Positions 49,876 through 59,298 of a DNA stretch of 61,184 nucleotides are shown here, piece after piece (position 1 is the first letter of the stretch; every line of letters begins with the position of its first letter). The DNA is from an uncultured Methanomassiliicoccales archaeon (GTDB lineage: Archaea > Thermoplasmatota > Thermoplasmata > Methanomassiliicoccales > Methanomethylophilaceae). The position numbers and the translations under genes were made by a program. The notes beneath the pieces are model-generated. The model saw nothing but the letters and a program-made list of their open reading frames with translations. It ran no database searches and was not told the origin of the DNA. The DNA is taken from positions 1 to 61,184 of the forward strand of contig CASFMM010000007.1 of assembly GCA_949295765.1 (NCBI GenBank), written 5' to 3'.

Positions 49876-51063
49876 ATGCAGATAGGTATAGTAGGCAAGC
49901 CGAACGTCGGCAAATCCACATTCTTCGGCGCGGCGACGATGGCGCCCGTCGAGATAGCCAACTACCCCTTCACCACCATCGAGCCCAACAAGGGCGTCGC
50001 CTACGTCCGCACCCCCTGCCCCTGCAGGGAGCTCGGCGTCACCTGCACGCCCCACAACTCGCTCTGCGTCGACGGTACCAGGATGGTCCCCGTCGAGCTC
50101 CTGGACGTCGCCGGGCTCGTCCCCGACGCATGGGAGGGTAAGGGACTGGGCAACAAGTTCCTGGACGACCTGAGGCAGGCGGACGCGCTCATCAACGTGG
50201 TGGACGTCAGCGGCTCCACCGACATCGAGGGGAACCCCGTGGACGTGGGCTCCCACGACCCCACCGAGGACATCCTGTTCCTCAGGAGGGAGATCGAGTG
50301 CTGGATGAGGGAGATCATCAAGAACGGCTTCTCCAAGATAGCCAGACAGGCGAGGATGCAGGGCAGCAAGCCCGAGGTCATCCTCGCGGAGAGGCTGCAG
50401 GGACTGAAGGTCACCGAGGCCCAGATCAAGGAGGCCCTCAGGGTCGTACCGCTCCCCGAGGACCCCACCAAGTGGGACGACGACATCCTCCTGCAGCTCT
50501 GCGCCGAGATCAGGAAGCAGTCCAAGCCCATGATCGCCGCCATGAACAAGGCCGACATCGCGCCCGAGGGCAACATCGAGAAGGTCGAGGCGATCAACGA
50601 CGTCTGCGTCGCCACCATGGCCGAGACGGAACTGGCCCTCAAGAAGGCCGCCGCCGCGGGACTGATAGACTACACCCCCGGCGATGAGACGTTCACGATC
50701 AAGGAGGGCGCCAAGGTCAACGACGGTCAGAGGAAGGCCCTGGAGTACATGGCCGAGAAGATGAAGGCCAACGGCGGCACCGGGATCCAGAGGTGCATCG
50801 AGGAGGCCGCGTTCAAGATGCTGGACCTCATCACCGTCTACCCCGTGGAGGATGAGAACAAGTTCACGGACCACTTCGGAAGGGTCCTGCCCGACGCTTT
50901 CCTCGTGCCCCGCGGCTCCACCGCGAGGGACCTGGCATACAGGATCCACACGGACCTTGGCGAGAAGTTCATCCGCGCGGTCAACGCGAAGACCAAGCGC
51001 ACCGTCGGGGCGGACTACGAGCTCCAGGACGGGGACGTCATAAGGATCGTCGCCAACAAGTGA
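49876..51063 (+). CDS. OBG-family GTPase with TGS domain
   Basis: A 395-aa translation-associated GTPase of the Obg/YchF superfamily, archaeal subtype. G1 GKPNVGKST is at residues 7-15, G3 DVAGLVPDAWEGKGLG near 78, G4 NKAD near 227. A helical region follows, then a C-terminal TGS domain (VPRGSTARDLAYRIHTDLGEKFIRA). A TATA-like GTTATATG at 49843-49850 implies a leaderless start at ATG 49876. Its end overlaps the GTG upstream of polB. Confidence 0.93.
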   Translation: MQIGIVGKPNVGKSTFFGAATMAPVEIANYPFTTIEPNKGVAYVRTPCPCRELGVTCTPHNSLCVDGTRMVPVELLDVAGLVPDAWEGKGLGNKFLDDLRQADALINVVDVSGSTDIEGNPVDVGSHDPTEDILFLRREIECWMREIIKNGFSKIARQARMQGSKPEVILAERLQGLKVTEAQIKEALRVVPLPEDPTKWDDDILLQLCAEIRKQSKPMIAAMNKADIAPEGNIEKVEAINDVCVATMAETELALKKAAAAGLIDYTPGDETFTIKEGAKVNDGQRKALEYMAEKMKANGGTGIQRCIEEAAFKMLDLITVYPVEDENKFTDHFGRVLPDAFLVPRGSTARDLAYRIHTDLGEKFIRAVNAKTKRTVGADYELQDGDVIRIVANK

Positions 51064-51068
51064 TCCCC

Positions 51069-53480
51069 ATGGGCACCTGGGACGTCAGACTGATCAGCGC
51101 CTCCTACGTGATGGAGGACGACCTGCCGGTCATAGAGCTGTACGGCAAGACCCGCGACAAGGAATCCATAACGATCCTGGTCCGCGGGTTCAAACCCTAT
51201 CTGTTCGCCGTCTGTCCCACGGAAGCCCTGGAGAAGCAGCTGGCCGAGGACCAGGAGGTCGTGTCCGCCGAGAGGGACACACTCCTGTACCGCGCCAACC
51301 CCACCGAGGTCCTGAAGGTCACCATCAAGAGTCCCTGGAAGGTCTCGGAGTACCGCAACAGGTTCAAGAGGATGGGGTTCGACGTCCTGGCCTCGGACAT
51401 ACCGCTGCACCACCGCTACTTCTACGACATGGACATGGGCTCCTGCATCCGCGCCACCGGGCAGCCGGTGGAGAGCGACAGGTGCACCGACCTGACAGTC
51501 GAGCTGGAGTCCTTCGAGAATATAGACTCCTTCGACCCCGGGCTGAGGATCCTGTCCTTCGACATCGAGAACAGCGTCGAGCACGACTTCATCTACTGCA
51601 TATGCGCCGTCATCGGCGAGGACGACGGGATCCTGGAGTGCGAACCTATACACGGGAAGGAGAAGGACATAATCGAGTCCTTCGCCGAGCTCATCCGCAG
51701 GGAGGACCCCGACGTCATCACCGGGTACAACATCGACAACTACGACATCAGGAAGATCCTGGAGAGGTCCAAGGTCAACAAGATGAAGGACGCCCTCCCG
51801 TGGGGGCGCGACGGAGGACAGCCCAGGGTCGTAAGCGAGAGGTTCTGGAGGGTCAAGGGCAGGCTCATCTGCGACGCGTGGTGGGCGGTCAGGAAGGAGC
51901 TCCGTCCGAAGCAGGAGACCCTGAACGCCGTGTCCCTGCAGCTGCTCGGCGAGAGCAAGATGGACGTCGACCCCAAGCACATGGACGAGGAGTGGACGAA
52001 CAACAGGGACAAGGTCCTGAAGTACTGCACGAAGGACGCGGAGCTCGCACTCCGCATACTCCTGGAGGTGGACACCCTCAGGAAGGGGATGGACCTCGCC
52101 GCCGTGTCCAAGCTCACGATAGAGGACGTCCTGACATCGGGGTCCTCCCAGCTGGCGGACTCCCTGCTCATCCGCGCCGCCGACCGCGGGAAGATCGCCG
52201 TCCCCAACATGGGCAGGGCGGGAGCATCCGACCAGATCGAGGGCGGGTACGTGCACGACATGGTGCCCGGCCTGTACCACTGGGTCTGTGTCCTGGACTT
52301 CAAATCGATGTACCCCTCGCTGATCATAGCGAAGAACATCTGCTTCACCACGCTCTCCCCCGACGGGGAGATAGTCGCACCCTCGGGCGCCAGGTTCATG
52401 TCCAAGGACAGGAGGGTGGGGCTGCTGCCGACCATCCTGTCGAACCTGATGGGCCAGAGGGACGACATCAAGAGGAGGATGAAGAAGGCCGAGGACAAGC
52501 ACGAGTACCGCTACCTCGACGGTCTGCAGGCCGCGGTGAAGGTCCTGATGAACACCTTCTACGGGGTGTTCGCCTCCTCGTTCTACAGGTTCACGGACAA
52601 GAGCATCGGAGCCGCCATCACATCGTTCGCCAGGGCGAACGTCAGGGGCATCATCAGCGAGATCGAGTCCGAGGGCATCCACGCCATCTACTCTGACACC
52701 GACTCGGTGTTCATGCAGTCGCCGGAGAACAACCTGGAGGGCTCCGTGGAGTTCGGCACCAGGATGGCCGAGAAGTACTCCCGCGACGGAGGGACCCTCG
52801 AGTTCGAGAAGATCCTCGAACCGATGTTCACCCATGGAATGAAGAAGAGGTACGTGGGCAGGATCGTATGGCCCGAAGCCCAGGACGAGCTCCTGGTCAG
52901 GGGCTACGAGATCCGCCGCTCCGACTCCTTCGACCTGCAGAGCAGGCTTCTGACGGACCTGTTCGACAAGATCCTGGACGAGAAGAACGACGAGGCGCTG
53001 GCGCTCGTCAAGTCCACGGTGCAGGAGGTCCTCACCGGGAAGGTGGACCCATCGGAACTGGTCATCTCACGCACATGCAAAGGCCTCGACGCATACGAGA
53101 ACCCCGAGAGGATGGCGAACGTCCAGGCGGCCAAGAAGCTCATCGAGATGGGTTACGACTTCATACCCGGGATGAAGATCTCATGGATCGTCACGGACGG
53201 CAACTCCACACCGCAGAAGGTCGAACCCTATGTCAGCGGCGTGCCGTTCACGGCGAAGCCCGACTACAAGTACTACGCCGAGCGCATAGCGCAGACCGCC
53301 TCCAGGATCACTGAGGTCTTCGGATGGAACGAGAAGGACCTCATGATGGGAAGTCAGCAGGCGACCCTGTTCAGCGGAGCCTTCAAGACGTCCGACAAAG
53401 CCCCCGAGAAGGAGAAGAGGCCGGAGAAGGCCCCTGCCAAGCCGAAGCCCAGGATGAAGAGCCTGGACGAGTTCTTCTGA
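51069..53480 (+). CDS. polB: Family B DNA polymerase
   Basis: A replicative polymerase of about 803 aa. Exonuclease motifs are ExoI LSFDIENS, ExoII ITGYNIDNYDI and ExoIII YCTKDAEL. Polymerase motifs are A DFKSMYPSLI, B KVLMNTFYGVFASSFYR and C YSDTDSVF, so both activities look intact. The C-terminus MKSLDEFF resembles a PCNA-interacting peptide with Met in place of Gln. GTG 51060, overlapping the previous stop, is an alternative start. No intein is present. Confidence 0.94.
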   Translation: MGTWDVRLISASYVMEDDLPVIELYGKTRDKESITILVRGFKPYLFAVCPTEALEKQLAEDQEVVSAERDTLLYRANPTEVLKVTIKSPWKVSEYRNRFKRMGFDVLASDIPLHHRYFYDMDMGSCIRATGQPVESDRCTDLTVELESFENIDSFDPGLRILSFDIENSVEHDFIYCICAVIGEDDGILECEPIHGKEKDIIESFAELIRREDPDVITGYNIDNYDIRKILERSKVNKMKDALPWGRDGGQPRVVSERFWRVKGRLICDAWWAVRKELRPKQETLNAVSLQLLGESKMDVDPKHMDEEWTNNRDKVLKYCTKDAELALRILLEVDTLRKGMDLAAVSKLTIEDVLTSGSSQLADSLLIRAADRGKIAVPNMGRAGASDQIEGGYVHDMVPGLYHWVCVLDFKSMYPSLIIAKNICFTTLSPDGEIVAPSGARFMSKDRRVGLLPTILSNLMGQRDDIKRRMKKAEDKHEYRYLDGLQAAVKVLMNTFYGVFASSFYRFTDKSIGAAITSFARANVRGIISEIESEGIHAIYSDTDSVFMQSPENNLEGSVEFGTRMAEKYSRDGGTLEFEKILEPMFTHGMKKRYVGRIVWPEAQDELLVRGYEIRRSDSFDLQSRLLTDLFDKILDEKNDEALALVKSTVQEVLTGKVDPSELVISRTCKGLDAYENPERMANVQAAKKLIEMGYDFIPGMKISWIVTDGNSTPQKVEPYVSGVPFTAKPDYKYYAERIAQTASRITEVFGWNEKDLMMGSQQATLFSGAFKTSDKAPEKEKRPEKAPAKPKPRMKSLDEFF

Positions 53481-53576
53481 ATCCGCGCAACCCGCCTCGT
53501 CCGCGGGAATCGGTTTATCCGCACATCCCGATGCTGACCCCATACGGGCCGGATGTGGTCCGAGAACGGGGATAAC

Positions 53577-54857
53577 ATGAGGACACAGGTCATCATCATG
53601 GCGGTGCTTGTGGCAATCGCGGTTTTCGCGGCGGCCGGAATGACCGCGTCGGACGCCATGGCGCCTTCCTTCGACGGGGACGGCATAGTGGCGGAATCCG
53701 AGGAACTGATCATAGACGAGGACGCGACCATCCGCCAGGGGGAGAGCCTCACCGTCGAGGGACTACTGGTCGTCTCGGAGGGCGCCACCCTGATGATAGA
53801 GGACGGCGGGAAGCTGCGCGTGACCGCCACGGGGGCGGCGACCATAGACGGAGCACTGGTCTGCGGGAACGGGGAACCAGATAACGAAACCGTCATGTCC
53901 GACAGCGAATCGTTTGTCGTCAACGGGACGGCTGCGTTCGACGGGGACGACAGCGTATCGACCCCGAGCGAGAAGCAGCTGGTCATCAACGGGACGGCCA
54001 CCATCGGAACCAACGACAACAGCCTGGATCTCCTCGTCGCTGAAGGCGGAGAGGTGACGGTCGGCAACACGTCGGTCTTCATGGACTGCTACGGGACCGC
54101 GGTTATCGACACGGGCGATCACGGCGGAATATCCATAGTGGATCTCCACGTGGGAGGGACCGTGTTAGTCGAGTCCCTGAGCAAGCTCATGCTGTTGGCC
54201 ATAGAGAGCCCGAACGACGAGTCGGACCTCGGGAACGTGGTCTCTCTCATGGGAGGCGGAGGATTCACGGTCGAATCCCTCGTGGATGAAGACGGGAAGA
54301 AGATCCTTACGCTCTCCGGGGAGTTCCGCCCCGACGACATAGCCAGCGCACTTGTCTACGGCAATGTGCACATCGGGGACCTCCTGGTCTACCCGAACTC
54401 CAGCATCGATGTGGTGAACGGCGGCAATGTGTGCATAGACGGGGACGTGGTCGCCCCCGGCAACACGCTGAGGGCCAGCGCGTCCGAACGCGGATTGAAC
54501 ACCATCACGGTGAACGGCAGCCTCACCACCGACCTGCCGCTGGACCTGACCTATATGGAGCTGAACGCGGCGGAGTACACGGACGCGGACGGCAGAACGG
54601 TCTACGTCCCGCTAGAGGCCGCCGTGGCTTCCGGGGCGGAGAGCATAACCGTACACGGGGAGAACAGCATCGACGACCCCTCGTCGCTGTCCGGCGTGTC
54701 GGTCATCACGGCCGAGGGCGCGACGATAGCATTCGGAGAGAGGGGCGGCGTCTCCTCGGAGGACTCCGGGTACCTCGTCGTCATCGCCGTGCTCGCGATC
54801 GCTGTGGTGATCCTGGCCTGTACGATCGCCAGGACAAGGCGAGACGAAGCGGACTGA
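53577..54857 (+). CDS. Secreted surface protein with C-terminal anchor
   Basis: A 426-aa protein with a signal peptide (MRTQVIIMAVLVAIAVFAAA) and a C-terminal membrane helix GYLVVIAVLAIAVVILACTI followed by a basic tail (ARTRRDEAD). The body is low in Cys and Lys, with repeated short strands such as LTVEGLLVVSEGATLMIEDG, FVVNGTAAFDG and LVINGTATIG, indicating a parallel beta-helix. No catalytic domain is recognised. It is a likely cell-surface or adhesin-like protein. Confidence 0.7.
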   Translation: MRTQVIIMAVLVAIAVFAAAGMTASDAMAPSFDGDGIVAESEELIIDEDATIRQGESLTVEGLLVVSEGATLMIEDGGKLRVTATGAATIDGALVCGNGEPDNETVMSDSESFVVNGTAAFDGDDSVSTPSEKQLVINGTATIGTNDNSLDLLVAEGGEVTVGNTSVFMDCYGTAVIDTGDHGGISIVDLHVGGTVLVESLSKLMLLAIESPNDESDLGNVVSLMGGGGFTVESLVDEDGKKILTLSGEFRPDDIASALVYGNVHIGDLLVYPNSSIDVVNGGNVCIDGDVVAPGNTLRASASERGLNTITVNGSLTTDLPLDLTYMELNAAEYTDADGRTVYVPLEAAVASGAESITVHGENSIDDPSSLSGVSVITAEGATIAFGERGGVSSEDSGYLVVIAVLAIAVVILACTIARTRRDEAD

Positions 54858-54876
54858 AACACCTTCCCATCAACAT

Positions 54877-54914
54877 AGGACCGGACGGCGACCAAAGCGC
54901 CGTCTGCCGGTCCT
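54877..54914 (+). terminator. Long hairpin after surface protein gene
   Basis: AGGACCGG-ACGGCG pairs with CGCCGT ... CCGGTCCT (14 bp) with a 3-nt bulge CTG and the loop ACCAAAG. It sits 19 bp after the stop at 54857. No U-run follows. Confidence 0.5.
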
Positions 54915-54942
54915 GACACTGAATGGTCGTTGTTGGACAGAA

Positions 54943-54963
54943 CCGCTCATATACGAGCAGCGG
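54943..54963 (+). promoter_or_regulatory. TATA box embedded in a palindrome (MFS gene)
   Basis: GCTC-ATATAC-GAGC (54945-54958), extended by CCGCT/AGCGG at 54943-54963, encloses the TATA core. It is about 35 bp before the ATG at 54988. A repressor binding here would directly block TBP. Confidence 0.45.
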
Positions 54964-54987
54964 TTGACCACGACCCGCAGTGGTTCT

Positions 54988-56175
54988 ATGACTCCCAGGC
55001 AGTGGCTCCCTCTGATTGCTCTCGTCATCTGCGTGTTCATCGTGAACATGTCGGAGTTCGTGCCGATCGGACTGCTCACAGACATCGCGACGGACTTCTC
55101 CATCTCGGAATCCAGCGCAGGCCTTCTGATCTCGATGTACGCCTGGGCCGTGGCCATCCTGTCCCTGCCGATCATGCTCGCCCTGAGGAAGATGGAGTTC
55201 CGCAGGATGCTGCTGATGTGCATCGCGCTCTTCGCGTTCTTCCAGATCCTCTCCGGACTGTCCAACAGCTACTGGATGCTCATGGTCTCCCGTATCGGGG
55301 TCGCGGTGGCCCATTCCATCTTCTGGTCCATAGCGACACCGCTCGCCGTCCGCATCGTGCCGGCCCATCTCCAGAAACTGGCCATAAGCGCCGTGGCGAC
55401 GGGAACATCCGTCGCCATGATAGCCGGTCTGCCCCTCGGAAGGATAATAGGGCTGGCCCTGGGATGGAGGATGACGTTCGTCGTCATCGCCGTCGTGTCC
55501 ATCGTCGCCCTCATCCTCCTGGTCATCGTGTTCCCCAGGCTGGAGAACCCGGGGACCTTCACCCTCAAGAAACTGCCCAGCCTCTTCAAGAACAAGGTCC
55601 TGGTCGGCATATACGTCATGCTCGCGATATACGTGACAGGATACTACACGGGATACAGCTACATCGAGCCCTTCCTGTACCAGGTGGCCGGGTTCTCGGA
55701 CAACATGGTCACCGTGGCCCTAACGGTGTTCGGCATCGCCGGGATCGTGGGGAGCGTCCTGTTCACCAAATTCTACGACAGGACCAGATTCAGGTTCATG
55801 ATGATGGCCCTGCTCGGATCCGCCGTGTGCCTCCTGCTCCTGAACCCCTCGGCGGTCACCCTTCTGACAGTGATGGCGGTGTGCGCGTTCTGGGGACTGT
55901 TCGCCACATCGTTCAACGTCACGTTCCAGAACGAGACGCTGCGCGTATCCCCCTCGGACGCCAGCGCCATATCGATGTCCCTCTTCTCCGGGATATTCAA
56001 CGTCGGCATCGCCATGGGATCCATAATCGGCGGCTGGGTCACCGACGGGCCGGGTGTGGGCAACATCGGCTACATCGGAGCCGTCTTCGTCCTGACGGCG
56101 GCCGTCATCTGCGCGGCGTACGTGATCCGCAGGATGAAGGAGAGGGAACGGATCGGAACGGAATCCCCGATGTGA
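54988..56175 (+). CDS. DHA1-type MFS transporter (sugar/drug efflux-like)
   Basis: A 395-aa, 12-helix major facilitator protein of the AraJ/SotB-like group. The start FIVNMSEFVPIGLLTDIATDF is typical of that group, followed by a conserved LMVSRIGVAVAHSIFWSIATPLAV and GLPLGRIIGLALGWR (motif C-like). Probable role is export of sugars, amino acids or drugs; the substrate is not determinable. ATG 54988 is preferred over the upstream TTG 54964. Confidence 0.85.
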   Translation: MTPRQWLPLIALVICVFIVNMSEFVPIGLLTDIATDFSISESSAGLLISMYAWAVAILSLPIMLALRKMEFRRMLLMCIALFAFFQILSGLSNSYWMLMVSRIGVAVAHSIFWSIATPLAVRIVPAHLQKLAISAVATGTSVAMIAGLPLGRIIGLALGWRMTFVVIAVVSIVALILLVIVFPRLENPGTFTLKKLPSLFKNKVLVGIYVMLAIYVTGYYTGYSYIEPFLYQVAGFSDNMVTVALTVFGIAGIVGSVLFTKFYDRTRFRFMMMALLGSAVCLLLLNPSAVTLLTVMAVCAFWGLFATSFNVTFQNETLRVSPSDASAISMSLFSGIFNVGIAMGSIIGGWVTDGPGVGNIGYIGAVFVLTAAVICAAYVIRRMKERERIGTESPM

Positions 56176-56274
56176 TAGGGTTTATATACCCGCCATCCGT
56201 GCCCCGTCCTGTGCTCCGCTTAGGGGCGCGAACGGAAATGTGCCCGCATGGGTGAATCCGTAAAGGTGATACAA

Positions 56275-56898
56275 ATGAGCGAAGAGACTCAGGAGACACG
56301 CCCGGTCAACGGGAAGAGCATGTACAGCTACATCGCCGACGCTTGGAACGTCCCCGCGAAATCCTACGTGAAGGAGCTCAACTACGAGCGCAGGATCCAG
56401 TGGAGAAAAGAGGAGAACTTCCTCCGCATCGAGAGGCCCACAAGGCTCGACAGGGCCAGGGCTCTCGGATACAAGGCCAAGCAGGGCTACGTCGTCGTCA
56501 GGGCGAGGGTCAGGAAGGGATCCTTCCAGAAGAGGGCCATCGTCACCGGTAGGAGGGCCAAGAGGAAGGGAATCAACCAGATCACAGTCGGTAAGTCCCT
56601 CCAGAGGATGGCCGAGGAGAGGACCGCCAAGAGGTACCCCAACCTCGAGGTCCTGAACTCCTACTGGGTCGGAGCCGACGGACAGCAGGAGTGGTACGAG
56701 GTCATCCTCGTCGACCCCGCACACCCCGTCATCAAGGCCGACCCCAAGATCAACTGGATCTGCGACGAGACCCACAAGAACCGTGTCTACCGCGGTAAGA
56801 CCTCCGCCGGACAGAAGGGACGTGGAATGAGGCACACCGGAAAGGGTGCCGAGAAGGCCAGGCCTTCCGTCAGGGCGAACCAGAGAAGGATCAAGTGA
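56275..56898 (+). CDS. Ribosomal protein eL15
   Basis: A 207-aa large-subunit protein with the family blocks [44 protein letters not shown], and the C-terminal [29 protein letters not shown] 56275 follows GGTGAT at 56266-56271; the ATG at 56248 would add nine unrelated residues. A TATA box TTTATATA lies at about 56180-56187, leaving a leader of some 65 nt. Confidence 0.96.
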   Translation: MSEETQETRPVNGKSMYSYIADAWNVPAKSYVKELNYERRIQWRKEENFLRIERPTRLDRARALGYKAKQGYVVVRARVRKGSFQKRAIVTGRRAKRKGINQITVGKSLQRMAEERTAKRYPNLEVLNSYWVGADGQQEWYEVILVDPAHPVIKADPKINWICDETHKNRVYRGKTSAGQKGRGMRHTGKGAEKARPSVRANQRRIK

Positions 56899-56922
56899 GA
56901 TTCCTGTCATGAAAACCGTTTA

Positions 56923-56949
56923 CCCGTCCTTCGGGACGGGACCCTTTTT
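56923..56949 (+). terminator. UUCG-loop terminator after eL15 gene
   Basis: CCCGTCC-TTCG-GGACGGG is a perfect 7-bp stem closed by a UUCG tetraloop and followed by ACCCTTTTT. Confidence 0.75.
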
Positions 56950-57015
56950 CAAGATCAATCCTTCAGACATCCTATCGGCACGATGTGCACACCGTGTCCT
57001 TCGCGATGATCCACC

Positions 57016-57867
57016 TCATACTTCATCAGGTCCCGGATCTCCGGCACGGTCGTCAGCAAGCTCCGAGACCTCGTCGTCGGACATTCCGATGGTGGGGAAG
57101 TAGACCGGCACGTCGTAATCCGTCACATCCACGGATTCCAGGCCGTCGAGCCTGGTCCCCATGACGACACCCAGTGCCTGAGGGTTCCAGTCACCCGTCT
57201 TCAGGAGGGGGTCGTACCTGCGCAGATTCGCTATGAGTTCCTCGTCGCCGTGCGCTATGACCCTGCATCCGCGCTTCATCATCAGCCATGCGGCGACCAA
57301 GCCACGCTCGTCCCCGACCTCCGCCACGACCTTGCCCTGGCTTCCCACGGGCAGACCGGCGTGGCATCTGATGTACTCGCCGAAGACGAAGGCCCTGTTC
57401 TCGCGGACCTCCACGTAGAACACAACGTCAGGGTCGGTGAGGTCCACCTTCACGCCCTTGTCCTCGTTTGCGATGAATATGGCGGAACCTGCCTCCCTGC
57501 CCACATCCATGCTGGTATATCCCTGCGAGCCCTCCCTGCGTGCTTTGACAGCAAAGCTCTGACCCGTCGTAATCCTCGAACAGGAGTACTCGGCCGCCTT
57601 GGCGCAGATGTCCTCCATCTTGGATGAGGCGCACTCCTCGGCGATGGAGATGGACCCGACGCCGAACACACGGCGCAGAGAAGACACCGCCGCATCGATG
57701 TCCGACGCCTCGACGTAGTACCTCGCACCGCTCTTGGTGATGAACGCCTCCACGCCGTCCTCCATGAGCATGGACAGCATGTTGTCCTTCAGCTGGTTCT
57801 CGAACCTTCTGCGGACGGGGGCGCTCTTCAGGCCTATCTCGGAATATCTCACTAAGAGGATGGACAC
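57016..57867 (-). CDS. ThiI-like THUMP protein without PP-loop
   Basis: A 283-aa relative of ThiI, the tRNA 4-thiouridine synthase (usually about 380-400 aa). The NFLD/THUMP region is clear (ILLVRYSEIGLKS, residues 3-15; GEYIRCHAGLPVGSQGK, 163-179). At residues 184-189, where ThiI has the ATP pyrophosphatase loop SGGxDS, it reads VGDERG, followed by the family's VAAWLMMKRG. The later Cys-containing part is missing and the end resembles ThiI (YFPTIGMSDDEVSEL). It is unlikely to catalyse adenylation. GTG 57867 follows GGAG. Confidence 0.72.
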   Translation of the reverse strand: MSILLVRYSEIGLKSAPVRRRFENQLKDNMLSMLMEDGVEAFITKSGARYYVEASDIDAAVSSLRRVFGVGSISIAEECASSKMEDICAKAAEYSCSRITTGQSFAVKARREGSQGYTSMDVGREAGSAIFIANEDKGVKVDLTDPDVVFYVEVRENRAFVFGEYIRCHAGLPVGSQGKVVAEVGDERGLVAAWLMMKRGCRVIAHGDEELIANLRRYDPLLKTGDWNPQALGVVMGTRLDGLESVDVTDYDVPVYFPTIGMSDDEVSELADDRAGDPGPDEV

Positions 57868-57908
57868 GGCCACTCCATATGCTCGGCGGTTAAAAGGGTG
57901 ATGGGTCC

Positions 57909-59228
57909 TCAGAGGGACGCCACCACCACGACCAGGTACAGTATGGATATGACCGCCAAGGCGTAGATGATCGGGCTGACCTCCTTCCAGCGCTTCGCAC
58001 CGATCATGCAGACGCTGTAGAAGATGATGCCGAAGACAATACCGTCCGTGATGGAGTACGTGAGGATCATCATGATTATGGTCCCCAGGACGGCCACGGC
58101 GACCGGCCAGTCGTCCCACTTCACGCCCTTCAGCTGCGTGATCATGGCTGCGCCGACGATCAGCATCGCACCCACTGTGCAGCTGTAGTCGATGACCTGG
58201 AACACGGGCCCTATGAACAGGGCGCATGCGAACAGCACGGCGACCACCAGCGGAGCCATTCCTGTCCTCGCCCCGGCCTCTATACCGACGGTCGACTCGG
58301 CGAAAGAACCCGTCGGCGTGGCTCCGACGATTCCGCTGATGACCGAGGTCGCGGAATCCGCCAGCATGGCCTTCTCGCACTTGACGTTCCCCTCCTCGTC
58401 GAATATGCCGGCCCTCTCACCTGTCGCCATCAGGGTGCCGGTGCTGTCGAAGAACTGCACGAACGTCAGTGATATGACGACCATCAGGAACTCCACGCTC
58501 AGCAGGTTGGACGAAAATCCGTCCAGGAACGCACCAACCTCGGGCATAGCCGGCATCGACACCAGGGAGTCCGGTACGGCGATTATACCGAACACCATCC
58601 CCACCACGGCGGTGGCGATCATCCCGAAGAAGATCGCGCCCGTGACCTTCCTGGCGTAGAGGAACAGTGTGAGAATGACGCAGAACAAGGACAGTATGAC
58701 CGCAGGATTCGCGAAGTCGCCCAGTGCCACGAGCGTCGAGTCGGAGTTCGCGATCAACCCCGCGTTCTGCAGACCGATGAAGACGATGAAGCACCCGATG
58801 CCCGCGGTGATCCCGTATCTGAGACTGGGCGGAATCTGGTCGAGGACCCTCTTCCTGACACCGCTGGCGGCTATGATGAAGAATATGATTCCAGATATGA
58901 GGACGGCCACCAGCGCCTCCTGCCACGTGTAGTGCAGACCAATCACTATGGTGTAGGTGAAGAACGCGTTCACACCCATCAGCGGCGCCTGCGCCACGGG
59001 ATACCTGGCGTACAGGGCCATCAGGAGCGTTCCGATGATCGCCATCACGATCGTGGCGGTGTAGCATGCGGAGAGGTCCATCCCGGCGTCTGCCATCATC
59101 GAAGAGTTGACCACGATGATGTAGGCCATCGAGAGGAAGATCAGCACACCGCCTTTGACCTCCGTCTTTATGTCGGAGCCGCGGCTGGTGATCTCGAAGA
59201 AACGGTCGAGCGTGGCGGACAGTGCCAT
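57909..59228 (-). CDS. AzgA-family purine permease
   Basis: A 439-aa membrane protein of the NCS2/AzgA group that takes up adenine, guanine or hypoxanthine with protons. Signatures are LIFLSMAYIIVVNSSMMADAGMD (about 30-52), ARYPVAQAPLMGVNAFFTYT, FVQFFDSTGTLMATGERAGI and SVISGIVGATPTGSFAESTVGIEAGARTG. About 13 membrane segments. A minus-strand TTTTTAACC near 59251-59260 may be its TATA element. Confidence 0.92.
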   Translation of the reverse strand: MALSATLDRFFEITSRGSDIKTEVKGGVLIFLSMAYIIVVNSSMMADAGMDLSACYTATIVMAIIGTLLMALYARYPVAQAPLMGVNAFFTYTIVIGLHYTWQEALVAVLISGIIFFIIAASGVRKRVLDQIPPSLRYGITAGIGCFIVFIGLQNAGLIANSDSTLVALGDFANPAVILSLFCVILTLFLYARKVTGAIFFGMIATAVVGMVFGIIAVPDSLVSMPAMPEVGAFLDGFSSNLLSVEFLMVVISLTFVQFFDSTGTLMATGERAGIFDEEGNVKCEKAMLADSATSVISGIVGATPTGSFAESTVGIEAGARTGMAPLVVAVLFACALFIGPVFQVIDYSCTVGAMLIVGAAMITQLKGVKWDDWPVAVAVLGTIIMMILTYSITDGIVFGIIFYSVCMIGAKRWKEVSPIIYALAVISILYLVVVVASL

Positions 59229-59298
59229 GAGTCAGCATAGCGCGGCACGCGGTTAAAAACGGTTCTCCGACAGCCCTTTATGGGACATCCCGATACGG

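Noticed and set aside
51069-53480. Intein in DNA polymerase B
   Set aside because: Motifs A, B and C are uninterrupted and the length is normal, so no insertion is present.
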